Shown here in pieces: positions 51,400-59,957 of a stretch of 64,000 nt of DNA. The stretch is from positions 992,001 through 1,056,000 of the forward strand of contig CAWCUZ010000002.1 of NCBI GenBank assembly GCA_963798795.1, written 5' to 3'. The stretch's first letter is position 1. Each line of letters begins with the position of its first letter. The position numbers and the translations under genes were made by a program. The notes beneath the pieces are model-generated. The model saw only the letters and a program-made list of their open reading frames with translations. It was not told where the DNA came from and searched no databases. This DNA is from CAWCUZ01 sp963798795 (GTDB lineage: Bacteria; Acidobacteriota; Vicinamibacteria; Vicinamibacterales; SCN-69-37).

Positions 51400-52281
51400 A
51401 TGGCCGCGTTCCGCCGCCTCGCGCCCGGTGCCCTTCTCGTTGCGACCGCCTTCGCCATTCCGGCGCCGATCGACGCGCGGCGCGACAACGCCCGCCTCTA
51501 CGTCTCGGTCGTCGACGGCGACGGCCGCCCGGTGACCGGGCTCGGTCCGGCCGACATTGCCGTGCGCGAGAACGGCGTGGTGCGCGAAGTCGTGTCGTTC
51601 GCGCCCGCCACCGACCCGCTGCGGCTCGCGCTGCTGACCGACGGGCTGGGGATCGATCCCGGCTTCAGCGCCCAGGACCTGCGGGCGGCCCTCATGGCGG
51701 TGGTCGCCAGCGTGCGCGAAGCGGCGCCGGACAGCCAGATCGGCCTCATGCGCTTCGACGGCGCGGCCGTGCAGCAGGTCAAGTTCACGTCGGGCCGGGC
51801 CGAGCTCGACAACGCCATCCGGCGCCTGTTCACCAACAAGTCCACGCCCGTCCTGCTCGAAGCGATCGACGACAGTTGCAAGGCTCTGCTCAAGCTGGAC
51901 GGCGACCGGCGGGTCGTCCTGGCTATCGTCGGCGGGTACAAAGACGACCAGAGCAGCCTGGCCAGCCAGCGGGTGGCCGATCGGCTGCGGCTCAGCCACG
52001 TGGCGCTCTGGGCGCTCGAGGGCCGCTCCACGCTCGGCGAGAACCCGCGCAACGTGAACCGCGACGCGATCCTTCGCCTCGGGACGCAGCTCAGCGGCGG
52101 GTGGCACGACACGGTGTCAGCCGGCACGGCGCTCGAAGGCGCCGCCCGGCGGATGGCTGCGCTCATCGTGTCGCAGTACGCCCTGACCTACGGCCCGGCC
52201 GACGGCCGCGACGACGGCCGGCTGGAATTTGCGGTGCGCCCGGGCCTGCACGTGCTCGCGCCCTCCTGGACCGCCCAATGA
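51400..52281 (+). CDS. Secreted VWFA-related protein (acidobacterial type)
   Basis: The 293-aa protein has a signal peptide (RRLAPGALLVATAFAIPAP), then the usual start of this family: LYVSVVDGDGRPVTGLGPADIAVRENG. It ends LIVSQYALTYGPADG...LHVLAPSW. The MIDAS position reads LLTDGLGIDPG rather than DxSxS, so metal-dependent ligand binding is doubtful. It is followed 36 nt later by a GT87-like gene. Function is unknown. Confidence 0.8.
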   Translation: MAAFRRLAPGALLVATAFAIPAPIDARRDNARLYVSVVDGDGRPVTGLGPADIAVRENGVVREVVSFAPATDPLRLALLTDGLGIDPGFSAQDLRAALMAVVASVREAAPDSQIGLMRFDGAAVQQVKFTSGRAELDNAIRRLFTNKSTPVLLEAIDDSCKALLKLDGDRRVVLAIVGGYKDDQSSLASQRVADRLRLSHVALWALEGRSTLGENPRNVNRDAILRLGTQLSGGWHDTVSAGTALEGAARRMAALIVSQYALTYGPADGRDDGRLEFAVRPGLHVLAPSWTAQ

Positions 52282-52317
52282 TCGGGCGCCGTGCGGCGCG
52301 GCCGCGGAGCTGAGTCC

Positions 52318-53451
52318 GTGCGATCCAGACTGCAGCCGCTGCTGTTGCCGCTCGTCGTCGCCGCACTCGCGCTGGCGGCCTACAACCTGCGGGTGAAGGA
52401 CGAAATGGCGGACTTCGACGTGTACCGCCGCGCCGCCGTCCGTGCCCTGCACGCCGAGCCGCTCTACCAGCCCGCCGACGGCCACTACCAGTTCAAGTAC
52501 CTGCCGGTCTTCGCCCTCGGGATGACGCCGTTTGCGCTGGTCGACATCGAAACGGCCAAAGCGGGCTGGTTCGCGGTGTCGTTCGGCCTGCTCGTCGCCT
52601 TCGTCCGCTGGTCGGTGCGCGGCCTGCCGGAGCGCCGCTGGCCGGAGACGACGCTCATCTGGGTGACGCTCGTCCTGATGGCCAAGTTCTACGCGCACGA
52701 GCTGGTGCTCGGCCAGACGAACCTGCTGCTCGGCGCGATGCTGGTCGCCGCGCTGCTCACCATTCAGATCGATCAGCCCCGCGCCGCCGCGGTGCTCATC
52801 GCGTTGTCGAGCTTCGTCAAGCCGTACGCCCTGCTCCTGCTGCCGTGGCTCGCCGTCACGCAGGGACTCACGCCGGCGCTCGTCGCGGCCGGCGTGTTCG
52901 GGGCCGGCCTGCTGCTGCCCGCGGCGGTGTACGGGTGGTCCGGGAACCTGCAGCTGCTCGCCGACTGGTGGCACACCGTCGCCGGCACCACCGGCGCCAA
53001 CCTGCTCGGTGCCGACAACATCTCGCTGGCGGCCATGTGGGCCAAGTGGATCGGCCCGGGCCGGACCGCCGCGGTGCTGACCCTGGTGTCCGGCGCCGCG
53101 CTGCTCACCGTGGCGGCGCTGATCGTCAGGCGGCGGCGCGGCATCGACACGCCGGACTACCTCGAGTTCGCGTTCCTGCTGCTCGCGATCCCGCTGATCT
53201 CCCCGCAGGGCTGGGACTACGTCCTGCTGCTCGCCACGCCGGCGGTCATCTGCCTGCTCGACCGCTGGCAGGAGACGACGCCGCCCTGGCGCTGGACCGT
53301 CGCCCTGGCGTTGGCGACAATGGGCTTGACGATGTTCGACGTCATGGGACGGGCGTCGTACGGCCGGTTCATGGCGCTGTCGATCATCTCGGTTGCGGCC
53401 CTCGTCACCGCGGCGGGGCTCGCGCACCTGCGGGTCCGACGGCTGGCCTGA
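52318..53451 (+). CDS. GT87-like (DUF2029) membrane glycosyltransferase
   Basis: The 377-aa product has about ten membrane segments and matches the GT87/DUF2029 pattern: an outside acidic residue in ADFDVYRRAAVRALHAEPLY, YQFKYLPVFALGMTPFALV, and LISPQGWDYVLLLATPA late in the protein. Such enzymes use polyprenyl-phosphate sugars as donors. I chose the GTG at 52318, preceded by GGAG; a GTG at 52291 is also possible. Confidence 0.8.
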   Translation: MRSRLQPLLLPLVVAALALAAYNLRVKDEMADFDVYRRAAVRALHAEPLYQPADGHYQFKYLPVFALGMTPFALVDIETAKAGWFAVSFGLLVAFVRWSVRGLPERRWPETTLIWVTLVLMAKFYAHELVLGQTNLLLGAMLVAALLTIQIDQPRAAAVLIALSSFVKPYALLLLPWLAVTQGLTPALVAAGVFGAGLLLPAAVYGWSGNLQLLADWWHTVAGTTGANLLGADNISLAAMWAKWIGPGRTAAVLTLVSGAALLTVAALIVRRRRGIDTPDYLEFAFLLLAIPLISPQGWDYVLLLATPAVICLLDRWQETTPPWRWTVALALATMGLTMFDVMGRASYGRFMALSIISVAALVTAAGLAHLRVRRLA

Positions 53452-53476
53452 GGCCGGCGCCGCCCGCCATCCGCGC

Positions 53477-54478
53477 ATGCGCCCATCTGCCCCGTCGATC
53501 GTGGCGGCCTTCGTGATCACCGCAGCGCTGGCTCCGGCCCACGCGCGCCCGGCTCGTCAGAATGCCGCCAGACAGGCCGGCCAGACCGGACAGGCCGGCC
53601 AGCCGCCGCCGCAGTTCCGCGCTGGCACCCGTACCGTGCCGGTCTACGCGTCGGTGACCGACGAAACCGGGCGCTTCGTCCTGGACCTCGGCAAGAACGA
53701 CTTCGAGGTGCGCGACAACGGGAAGGTGCAGGAGATCACCCAGTTCACGACCGACATCCAGCCGATCACGGCGGTCGTGCTTCTCGACGCGAGTGCCAGC
53801 ATGCTGAGCGTGCTGAACGCGGGCATCGCGGCGGTCAACGACTTCGTCGTGCGGATGCTGCCCGGGGACCGGGCGCGCATCGGCAGTTTCGCCGAACGGA
53901 TCGACATCCTGCCCGAGTTCACGGGCGACCGCGACGCGCTGCTGGACCTCTTCACCAACGAATTCAACATCGTCGTGGGGCGGCGGACGCGGCTGTGGGA
54001 CGCGATCGACGGGGCCGTCGCCGCCCTGCAGGGAGTCGAGGGCCGGCGCGTCGTGGTGGTGATCAGCGACGGCGTGGATACCTGGAGCGAGGCGCGCTTC
54101 AGCGACGTGCTCGGCCACGTCCGGCGATCCGACGTGGTCTTCTACGGGATCGAGATGCGCAATCCGGAGCGCGAGGGACAGGCGGTGGAACTGAGCAATG
54201 GCCCGGACGGCAGCTCGCCGGGCCGGCCGTCGCTGCCCCGAAACGGCTTCGACCTGCTGGCGCAGGAGACGGGCGGCGGCCACCTGTCGATTGACGCGTA
54301 CGACCGCGTGCACGCGTCGTTCACCGGGGCGATGCTCGAGCTGCACAGTCAGTACGTGATCGGCTTCACGCCGCAGGTGCTCGACGGCCAGGTGCACACG
54401 ATCGACGTGCGAATGAAGCGGCCGGGATTGAAGGCCCGCGCGCGGAAGAGCTACGTGGCCGCGCCCGACGGATCGTAG
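53477..54478 (+). CDS. Secreted VWFA-related protein with MIDAS
   Basis: The 333-aa protein starts with a signal peptide (SIVAAFVITAALAPAHA) and a Gln/Gly linker (AGQTGQAGQPPPQFR). The VWFA domain keeps a MIDAS motif (VLLDASASMLS) and VVVVISDGVDTWSEARF. It ends LHSQYVIGFTPQVLDGQ and ARKSYVAAP. Its TAG stop is supplied by the first bases of a REP element (GTAGCCGC). Confidence 0.85.
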   Translation: MRPSAPSIVAAFVITAALAPAHARPARQNAARQAGQTGQAGQPPPQFRAGTRTVPVYASVTDETGRFVLDLGKNDFEVRDNGKVQEITQFTTDIQPITAVVLLDASASMLSVLNAGIAAVNDFVVRMLPGDRARIGSFAERIDILPEFTGDRDALLDLFTNEFNIVVGRRTRLWDAIDGAVAALQGVEGRRVVVVISDGVDTWSEARFSDVLGHVRRSDVVFYGIEMRNPEREGQAVELSNGPDGSSPGRPSLPRNGFDLLAQETGGGHLSIDAYDRVHASFTGAMLELHSQYVIGFTPQVLDGQVHTIDVRMKRPGLKARARKSYVAAPDGS

Positions 54479-54524
54479 CCGCAGGGCTTCAGCCCTGCGG
54501 AATCGCGGCGGGCTGAAGCCCGCC
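54479..54524. repeat. Two REP-like hairpins between convergent genes
   Basis: CCGCAGGGCTTCAGCCCTGCGG (54479-54500) and GGCGGGCTGAAGCCCGCC (54507-54524) fill the gap between a plus-strand VWFA gene and a minus-strand small gene. They may terminate both. Confidence 0.75.
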
Positions 54525-54526
54525 GT

Positions 54527-54766
54527 CTACGTCCGCCCGCCATCTACGTCCGTAGCCTGCATCCGTAGCCGCAAGGACGACGCGTCGACCGGGCGCGCTG
54601 ACAGGATGCCGCGAGCCGCCCCGGACTCGACCGGCGCCCGGCGCGTGCCGCGGATCAGCCGGCGCATGACCGACGACAGCGTCTCGTTGCGGTCGTCCGC
54701 CAGTTCACGAAGCAGGCGATAGTCACCTTCCGTTATCCACAAGTGAACCTGCCGGTGTCGATGCAT
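54527..54766 (-). CDS. Small protein, possibly ribbon-helix-helix DNA-binding
   Basis: From the ATG at 54766 (MHRHRQVHLWITEGDYRLL) the product is 79 aa. The strand-helix-helix pattern (QVHLWITEGDYRLLRELADDRNETLSSVMRRLIRG) is like CopG/MetJ-type repressors. A ribosome-binding site (AAGGGGAG) supports this start; a longer frame begins at 54895 without one. Role and targets are unknown. Confidence 0.55.
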   Translation of the reverse strand: MHRHRQVHLWITEGDYRLLRELADDRNETLSSVMRRLIRGTRRAPVESGAARGILSARPVDASSLRLRMQATDVDGGRT

Positions 54767-54973
54767 GGGCACTCCCCTTTCACGCGGCGACGCGGGCCGC
54801 GGGTCCGGCAGTCGCAACCTCCATGCCGTCTCGATCCGTCGATCGACGGCCCGATCCGGCCAAGATGGGCCGCCTGGCGCGGCGTGGAAGGGCACGAACT
54901 ACCCTTGCGGGCGGGCGGCCGCGGATCGCGGGTACAGATCGACCCCGGCCCCGCCAGCCGCTACAATTCTTCG

Positions 54974-55486
54974 ATGCCCACCATCTTTCCGGTTCTGGCG
55001 ATCGTGACGATCCTGGCCGCGCCCACATTGAAGTTCGATGCGCCCTCGGGCTGGGTCAGCCGAACGCCGGCGTCGTCCATGCGAGTGGCCGAGTTCGCCC
55101 TGCCGCACGCGTCGAAGGACACGCAGGACGCGTCGCTGGTGCTCTACTACTTCGGCGGCCAGGGCGGATCGGTGCAGGCCAACCTGGACCGCTGGGTCGC
55201 GCAGATGGCGCAGCCCGACGGGTCCGACTCGACGGCTGCGGCCAGGACGTCGCATCTGACAACGCACGGACTGCCGGTGACGTTGGTCGACGTGTCGGGA
55301 ACCTACGTGGCGGAGAAGAGCCCCGGGTCTCCGGAGCATTACAACCAGCCCGGGTTCCGGCTGATTGCCGCCGTCGTCGAAACCCCGGACGGACCGTTTT
55401 TCGTGAAGGTCATCGGCCCGGCTGCCACCGTCGGGCGCTGGGAGTCGAGCGTCACCACGTTCCTCGAGAGTCTGCGGATCGGGTGA
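54974..55486 (+). CDS. Small secreted hypothetical protein
   Basis: The 170-aa protein has a short N-terminal hydrophobic segment (FPVLAIVTILAAPTL) and a body FDAPSGWVSRTPASSMRVAEF, NLDRWVAQMAQ, PVTLVDVSGTYV and FFVKVIGPAATV, ending WESSVTTFLESLRIG. Similar proteins occur in Acidobacteria and related bacteria without known function. I do not assign one. Confidence 0.7.
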   Translation: MPTIFPVLAIVTILAAPTLKFDAPSGWVSRTPASSMRVAEFALPHASKDTQDASLVLYYFGGQGGSVQANLDRWVAQMAQPDGSDSTAAARTSHLTTHGLPVTLVDVSGTYVAEKSPGSPEHYNQPGFRLIAAVVETPDGPFFVKVIGPAATVGRWESSVTTFLESLRIG

Positions 55487-55498
55487 CGGCCGGTCGTC

Positions 55499-56457
55499 TC
55501 AGACAAGCGACCAGTCGGTGTGCGGCGCCTTGTTGAGGACGAGCCAGCCGTACAGCAGGCCGCGGTACGTCTGGTAGTGCATGCCCTTCTCCTGGTAGAA
55601 GGGCGCGAGCATTCGCTGCAGGGCGGGGAGCTCGTAGAACGGCACCCGGGAAAGTAGTGGTGCTCGAGGTGGTAGTTGGAATTCAGGTAGACCAGGTCCC
55701 AGAACCAGCTGCCACGCATGAGCGTCCCCCACTTGGCGGGGTCGGCGGGATCGATGTCGTAGTGCTGGCCGAGCCGGTTCAGCGTGAACGCGATCGGGAA
55801 GACGAAGAACACCGGGATGATGTCGGCGCGAAGCGTCGCCGGGAATCCGAATGCCCACCAGATGGCGGCCATCGCGCCGAGGTGGAAGACCAGGGCCAGC
55901 CGGCGCTCCCAGCGGATCGTGCTCCGCAGCGCGGAGGGATAGGTCGCCGATTCCTGACGGGCGGCGCGGAAGTAGATCGGAAAGAGCGCCGGGGTGGCGT
56001 ACAACAGCTTGTACCAGCGCGCGTTGATCTTCGGCGACAGGTAATGCCGCTTGGGGTCGTCATCGATCGAGCCGAGCTCCGCGTGGTGATCGAGATGCCA
56101 GCGCGTGAACTGGCTGGCGGAAATGCCGCTGGGAATGGCGTACGCCAGGCCGAGCAGCCGCTCGGCCATCGGGTGCCGGCGCTCGAACACGTTGTGATGC
56201 AGCACCTCGTGCAGGAGCACGGTGAAATTGAAGATGGTGAAGCCCTGCACGACCGCCAGCGGAAGCCAGACCAGCGGATGGTCGAACCGGATGAGGGCCC
56301 AGGTGGTGATTCCCAGGACCAGGAACTGGCGGATGGCGACGATGAAATGGCGCGCCGGCGCCTTGGCGTGCAGCCGTCGCATCTGGTCGCGGGTGACGGC
56401 CCGGCCCAGCTCGGCCCGCAGCCCGGCCGCGTGCTGGCTGTAGTAATGCGACTTCAC
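55499..56457 (-). CDS. Membrane fatty acid desaturase; one-base frameshift
   Basis: The enzyme uses a di-iron centre held by histidine boxes: HEVLHHN (~85), HLDHHAELG (~125) and HLEHHYFP (~260). As written, the frame leaves the family after HHYFPG. Adding one C to the CCC run near 55650 restores RVPFYELPALQRMLAPFY and the end PHTDWSLV at 55499. The GTG at 56457 (VKSHYYSQHAAG) is the likely start. The missing base sits in a homopolymer, which suggests a sequence error. Confidence 0.82.
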
Positions 56458-56543
56458 TCGACAACGGTAGCATGCCCGGCCCGGCCGATGGCGGCCCGCA
56501 TCCGGAGCGCCCCTCGCGACCGCCGGGTCTCCGGCGAGTCCCG

Positions 56544-56582
56544 GATCACAAATCGCAAACCAGAAATCGGCAATCGCAAATA
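56544..56582. repeat. Short AAATCGCAAATC-type repeats
   Basis: Copies of AATCGCAAA and AAATCG lie upstream of the cupin gene. The same heptamer family occurs at 14004-14037, 41623-41656 and 57426-57456. Confidence 0.5.
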
Positions 56583-56592
56583 GAATCCCGCC

Positions 56593-57039
56593 ATGAATCA
56601 CCCCTCACCCGATCCGGCCTTCGGCAACGTCGAAGGGCACGACGGCATCCTCACGATTCGAGGCGCCGGCGATACCCGGAGCTGGAACAACATCCGGTAT
56701 CGGCCGGGCTTGTCGGGCAGGAACGTCGGCGCCCGGAAGCTCTCGATGAACGTGGCCACGATTCCGCCCGGCGGCGTGGCGTTCGCGCACGTCCACGTGG
56801 GTTTCGAGGTGATGCTCTACATCCTCGAGGGACGGGTCCGCCACGAGTACGGGCCGTCGCTCGAGTACGTCCTCGAGAACGGCGCCGGCGACTTCATCTT
56901 CATCGAGCCCGGCGTGCCGCACGAGGTGTTCAACCTCAGCACGACCGACCCGGTCGTGGCCGTGGTCGCCCGCTCCGACGCCAGCGAATGGGAGCACATC
57001 GCGCCGTTCGAGCGGCCCGCGAAGATCAAGAGCGTCTGA
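56593..57039 (+). CDS. Cupin-domain protein
   Basis: The 148-aa protein is a single cupin barrel. Motif 1 is GGVAFAHVHVGFEVMLYILEG (His-x-His, then Glu) at ~60-80 and motif 2 is GDFIFIEPGVPHEVFN at ~97-112. The His/Glu set can bind a metal. The substrate is unknown; DNA-flanking genes give no hint. It is convergent with atpE. Confidence 0.85.
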   Translation: MNHPSPDPAFGNVEGHDGILTIRGAGDTRSWNNIRYRPGLSGRNVGARKLSMNVATIPPGGVAFAHVHVGFEVMLYILEGRVRHEYGPSLEYVLENGAGDFIFIEPGVPHEVFNLSTTDPVVAVVARSDASEWEHIAPFERPAKIKSV

Positions 57040-57058
57040 CGGCTCGCCTGGCCCGTGC

Positions 57059-57400
57059 CTAGCCCCAGGGTCTGATGAAGACCAGGGTGATGGCGATGAA
57101 CAGCACGTAGATGACGAGCGACTCGATGAACACGAGGCCCAGGATCAGCAGGCCCCGGAGTTCACCCGCGGTGCTCGGATTGCGCGCGATCGCCTCGGCG
57201 GTGGAGCCGATGGCACGGCCCTGGCCGATGGCGCCGAGGCCTGCGGCGATCCCCAGCCCGAACCCGGCGCTGATGATCGACGCCACGATGACGGAGACCG
57301 CCGCCGGGGCCGACCCCGTCTCGCCCTGCGCGTAGAGCGGCACCGCCGCCAACACGGCGAACACCGCGACCATCCATCCGACGATTGAACGCTTGCTCAC
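57059..57400 (-). CDS. atpE: ATP synthase F0 subunit c
   Basis: The 113-aa protein has an N-terminal hydrophobic extension (VGWMVAVFAVLAAVPLYAQG) followed by the two-helix c subunit: SAGFGLGIAAGLGAIGQGRAIG, ARNPSTAGELRGLLILG, and the ion-binding Glu in VFIESLVIYVLF. The extension looks like a cleavable signal, as in some acidobacterial c subunits. The GTG at 57400 has an AGGAGG ribosome-binding site. Confidence 0.93.
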   Translation of the reverse strand: MSKRSIVGWMVAVFAVLAAVPLYAQGETGSAPAAVSVIVASIISAGFGLGIAAGLGAIGQGRAIGSTAEAIARNPSTAGELRGLLILGLVFIESLVIYVLFIAITLVFIRPWG

Positions 57401-57425
57401 GAGCCAGCCTCCTCTGTGGACACTC

Positions 57426-57456
57426 GAATTTGCGATTTGCGATTTGCGATTTGGCG
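57426..57456. repeat. Tandem GATTTGC heptamers between atpB and atpE
   Basis: At least three direct copies of GATTTGC (AATTTGCGATTTGCGATTTGC) fill the short atpB-atpE gap. They are the reverse complement of the AAATCGC repeats near 56560. Confidence 0.7.
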
Positions 57457-57459
57457 AAA

Positions 57460-58278
57460 TCACACGGCAGCCAGCTCGGTTGCATCGAATCTGTCGCCGT
57501 GCTCGACCGCGTGCCCATGGCCGTGGGCGTCGTGGTGCTCCACCGCGACGGCGCCCTGCAGATAGATGATGCTCAGCAGCACGAAGATGAACGCCTGGAG
57601 CAGCCCGGTAATGAGTCCGAGCGCCATGATGGGCAGCGGCAGCGCGAACGGAATGAGCGTGGCGAGCGTGGCGATCAGCATCTCCTCGCCGAAGATGTTC
57701 CCGAACAGCCGCAGCGTGAGCGAGAGCACCCGCGAGACGTGGCTGATCGGCTCGATGACGAGCATGAGCGGCGCCAGGAAGACCGGCGCCCCGGGCGGCA
57801 CGGCGAAGTGCTTGATGTAGCCGATCAGCCCCTGCGCGCGCAGGCCTTCGAAGTGGTAATAGACCCAGATCGTGATCGCGCAGCCGGCCGGCACGTTCAT
57901 GTTGCTCGTGGGCGCCATCAGTCCCGGCACGAGGCCCGCGTAGTTGGCGACGAGGATGTACCCGCCGAGCGCGCCGACGAGCGGCAGGTAGCGGCGGCCC
58001 TTGGGACCGATCCACTGCTCCAGCAGCCCCACCAGCCCCATCACCAGGTCCTCGATGACGATCTGCGTCCGGCCCGGGCGGTCGACTGACAAACGGGACC
58101 GCAGGATCAGGCCGAACACGGCCCAGCCAACGACGATGAGCAGCGAGATCACGAGGTAGTTCGGGATCAGGTCCTTGCCGGGCGCGGCGTGCACGCCAAA
58201 GAGGCCCAGCGCCGGCGCAAGGATCGGGCCGAGCAGTCGGTTGACTACTTCAACGATCAGAAGCTTGTGTTCGGGCAT
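57460..58278 (-). CDS. atpB: ATP synthase F0 subunit a
   Basis: The 272-aa protein has five to six membrane segments. The essential arginine is in LTLRLFGNIFGEEMLIA (~195). A His-rich C-terminus (HHDAHGHGHAVEHGD) is unusual and might bind metal. It lies between the atpI-like gene and atpE. Together with subunit c it forms the proton path. Confidence 0.93.
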   Translation of the reverse strand: MPEHKLLIVEVVNRLLGPILAPALGLFGVHAAPGKDLIPNYLVISLLIVVGWAVFGLILRSRLSVDRPGRTQIVIEDLVMGLVGLLEQWIGPKGRRYLPLVGALGGYILVANYAGLVPGLMAPTSNMNVPAGCAITIWVYYHFEGLRAQGLIGYIKHFAVPPGAPVFLAPLMLVIEPISHVSRVLSLTLRLFGNIFGEEMLIATLATLIPFALPLPIMALGLITGLLQAFIFVLLSIIYLQGAVAVEHHDAHGHGHAVEHGDRFDATELAAV

Positions 58279-58294
58279 TGCTCTCGGACCGCGT

Positions 58295-58703
58295 TCAGCG
58301 CGGTCGGCGCCGGCGCAGCAATTCCAGCGCCGCAGCAGCCGGAATCACGCTCGCGCCGCCCAGCAATCCGATCGGGGACAGGCGCAAACGCGCAATCATA
58401 ACTGTACGCAATTCCGCCCAGTAAAGCGTAGCGAACCAGGAACCCGAGCACGCCGCGGCCGGCGCGGGCCGCGCCGCGTTCGGCCTCCGGTCCCGCCGCG
58501 GGGGCCACCAGGGCATCCGCGATGCCGATGACGCTCCGCCGCACGGCCCAGAGGCTGCCGCCCGCCAGCGCCGCGCCGCCCAGCACAGCGATCGCGGCCA
58601 TCGTCCCGCCGCGCGGCACGACCCAGGCGATGGCCATGCCGGCCACCGTGAGGCCCAGGGCGCGGATCGTGATCCGTCGGAAGAGCGCGTCTTCCGGGGT
58701 CAC
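58295..58703 (-). CDS. atpI: ATP synthase subunit I-like protein; one-base frameshift
   Basis: From the GTG at 58703 (VTPEDALFRRITIRALGL) the protein has four hydrophobic segments (AIAVLGGAALAGGSLWAV, GFLVRYALLGGIAY). One extra base near 58398 separates this from VMIARLRLSPIGLLGG and VIPAAAALELLRRRRPR; without it the product is ~135 aa with a stop at 58295. Size and position before atpB fit AtpI, an assembly helper. The GTG overlaps the upstream stop (GTGA). Confidence 0.75.
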
Positions 58704-58993
58704 CTGGACCTCGAAATCGCCCGGTACACGTTCATCACGCCCGCGACGAATCCCAGGATGAAGAACACGATGAAGAACGTCGGCCCCCAGCCGGTGACCC
58801 GATCGAGCCAGATGCCGACCAGCGCCCCGATGATAATCGCCAGCGCGAACGACAGTCCGACGGTTCCGAGCTCGCCCCACGTCCGGGCGGCCTCGAGACG
58901 GTTCTCGGCGAGACGGCGGACGAGGTTCCGGCGCCGGCCCTCGGACGGCGGACCGGACGATGAATCCGGCTCGACGGGCGGTTCGGTGCTCAC
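58700..58993 (-). CDS. atpZ: AtpZ-like F0F1 ATP synthase accessory protein
   Basis: The 97-aa protein has an acidic/proline N-terminus and two membrane helices (LGTVGLSFALAIIIGALVGIW and FFIVFFILGFVAGVMNVYRAI). The GIWLDRVTGWGP loop is typical of the AtpZ/ATPase_gene1 family. A GTG at 58993 (VSTEPPVEPD) is the likely start. It is the first gene of atpZ-I-B-E. Confidence 0.8.
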   Translation of the reverse strand: MSTEPPVEPDSSSGPPSEGRRRNLVRRLAENRLEAARTWGELGTVGLSFALAIIIGALVGIWLDRVTGWGPTFFIVFFILGFVAGVMNVYRAISRSR

Positions 58994-59039
58994 CCGCCCA
59001 TGGTACTCGGGTATAAACTGCGGGTGGGAGGCACTTGCC

Positions 59040-59927
59040 ATGGCTGCTCGGTTGTCCCGTTGGTCGATCCCTGTCGCGCTGGTCGCGCTCGCCGCGGTGC
59101 CGGCGTCCGGACGTCTGGTCCAGGCCGCTCAGGGAGTTGAAAAGTCCATCTACGTCACGGTCATCGACCATTCCGGTCAGCCGGTCAAGGGGCTGACGCA
59201 GGCTGATTTCGCCGTGCGCGAGGACAATCAGATGCGCCAGGTGACCGGCCTCAAGCCCGCCGATCCGCCCTACATCGCGATTCTGATCGACACCACGCCG
59301 GCGGCCCAGTCCTACGTGCAGGATCTGCGCACGGCGACCACGGCGCTGATCCATGCCATCTTCGACGCGACGCCCGACGCGATGGTATCGATCGGCGGCT
59401 TCGACGGCGCGTCGGTGACGAACGTCAAGTTCACGAAGGACGTGGACGAGCTCGAGAAGAACGCCGCGCGCCTGTACGCGGACTCCGACGGCGGGTCGGT
59501 GATCTACGAGGCGTTCGTGGACGCGAGCAAGAGCTTCAGCAAGGTCCCGAGCCACCACCGCGCCGTCATCTCGGTGAACATGGAACCCTCGGACGAGATG
59601 AGCCAGATTCCCGCGAAGAACGTGGCCGAGGAGTTCCGCAAGGGCGGCGCCTCGCTGTGGGCGATCTCGCTCCAGACGAAGGGCACCGCCAAGAACCCGA
59701 ACCGCGATCAGCTACTGAATGGCCTCGCCGGTAATACCGGCGGCAGGCGCATGGTGACCCTCAGCCCCTCGTCGCTCGAGGACACGCTCAAACAGATCGT
59801 CGGGTACATCACCAGCCAGTACGTCGTCACGTTCACCAGGCCGGAAGACGCCAAGGTCAAGCTGACCGAGGTCGGCCTGTATCGGCAGGGCATGCAGGCG
59901 GTCTTCCCGCTCTGGCCGCCGCAATAG
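59040..59927 (+). CDS. Secreted VWFA-related protein, degenerate MIDAS
   Basis: The 295-aa protein has a signal peptide (SIPVALVALAAVPASG) and the family opening SIYVTVIDHSGQPVKGLTQADFAVRED. The MIDAS position is LIDTTPAAQSY, so Ser residues are lost. It ends YITSQYVVTFTRPEDAK. A GGGAGG ribosome-binding site precedes the ATG at 59040. It is first of three VWFA genes in a row. Confidence 0.85.
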   Translation: MAARLSRWSIPVALVALAAVPASGRLVQAAQGVEKSIYVTVIDHSGQPVKGLTQADFAVREDNQMRQVTGLKPADPPYIAILIDTTPAAQSYVQDLRTATTALIHAIFDATPDAMVSIGGFDGASVTNVKFTKDVDELEKNAARLYADSDGGSVIYEAFVDASKSFSKVPSHHRAVISVNMEPSDEMSQIPAKNVAEEFRKGGASLWAISLQTKGTAKNPNRDQLLNGLAGNTGGRRMVTLSPSSLEDTLKQIVGYITSQYVVTFTRPEDAKVKLTEVGLYRQGMQAVFPLWPPQ

Positions 59928-59957
59928 CGCCACGCCGCCGCCGGCCCGGAGGTCGTC

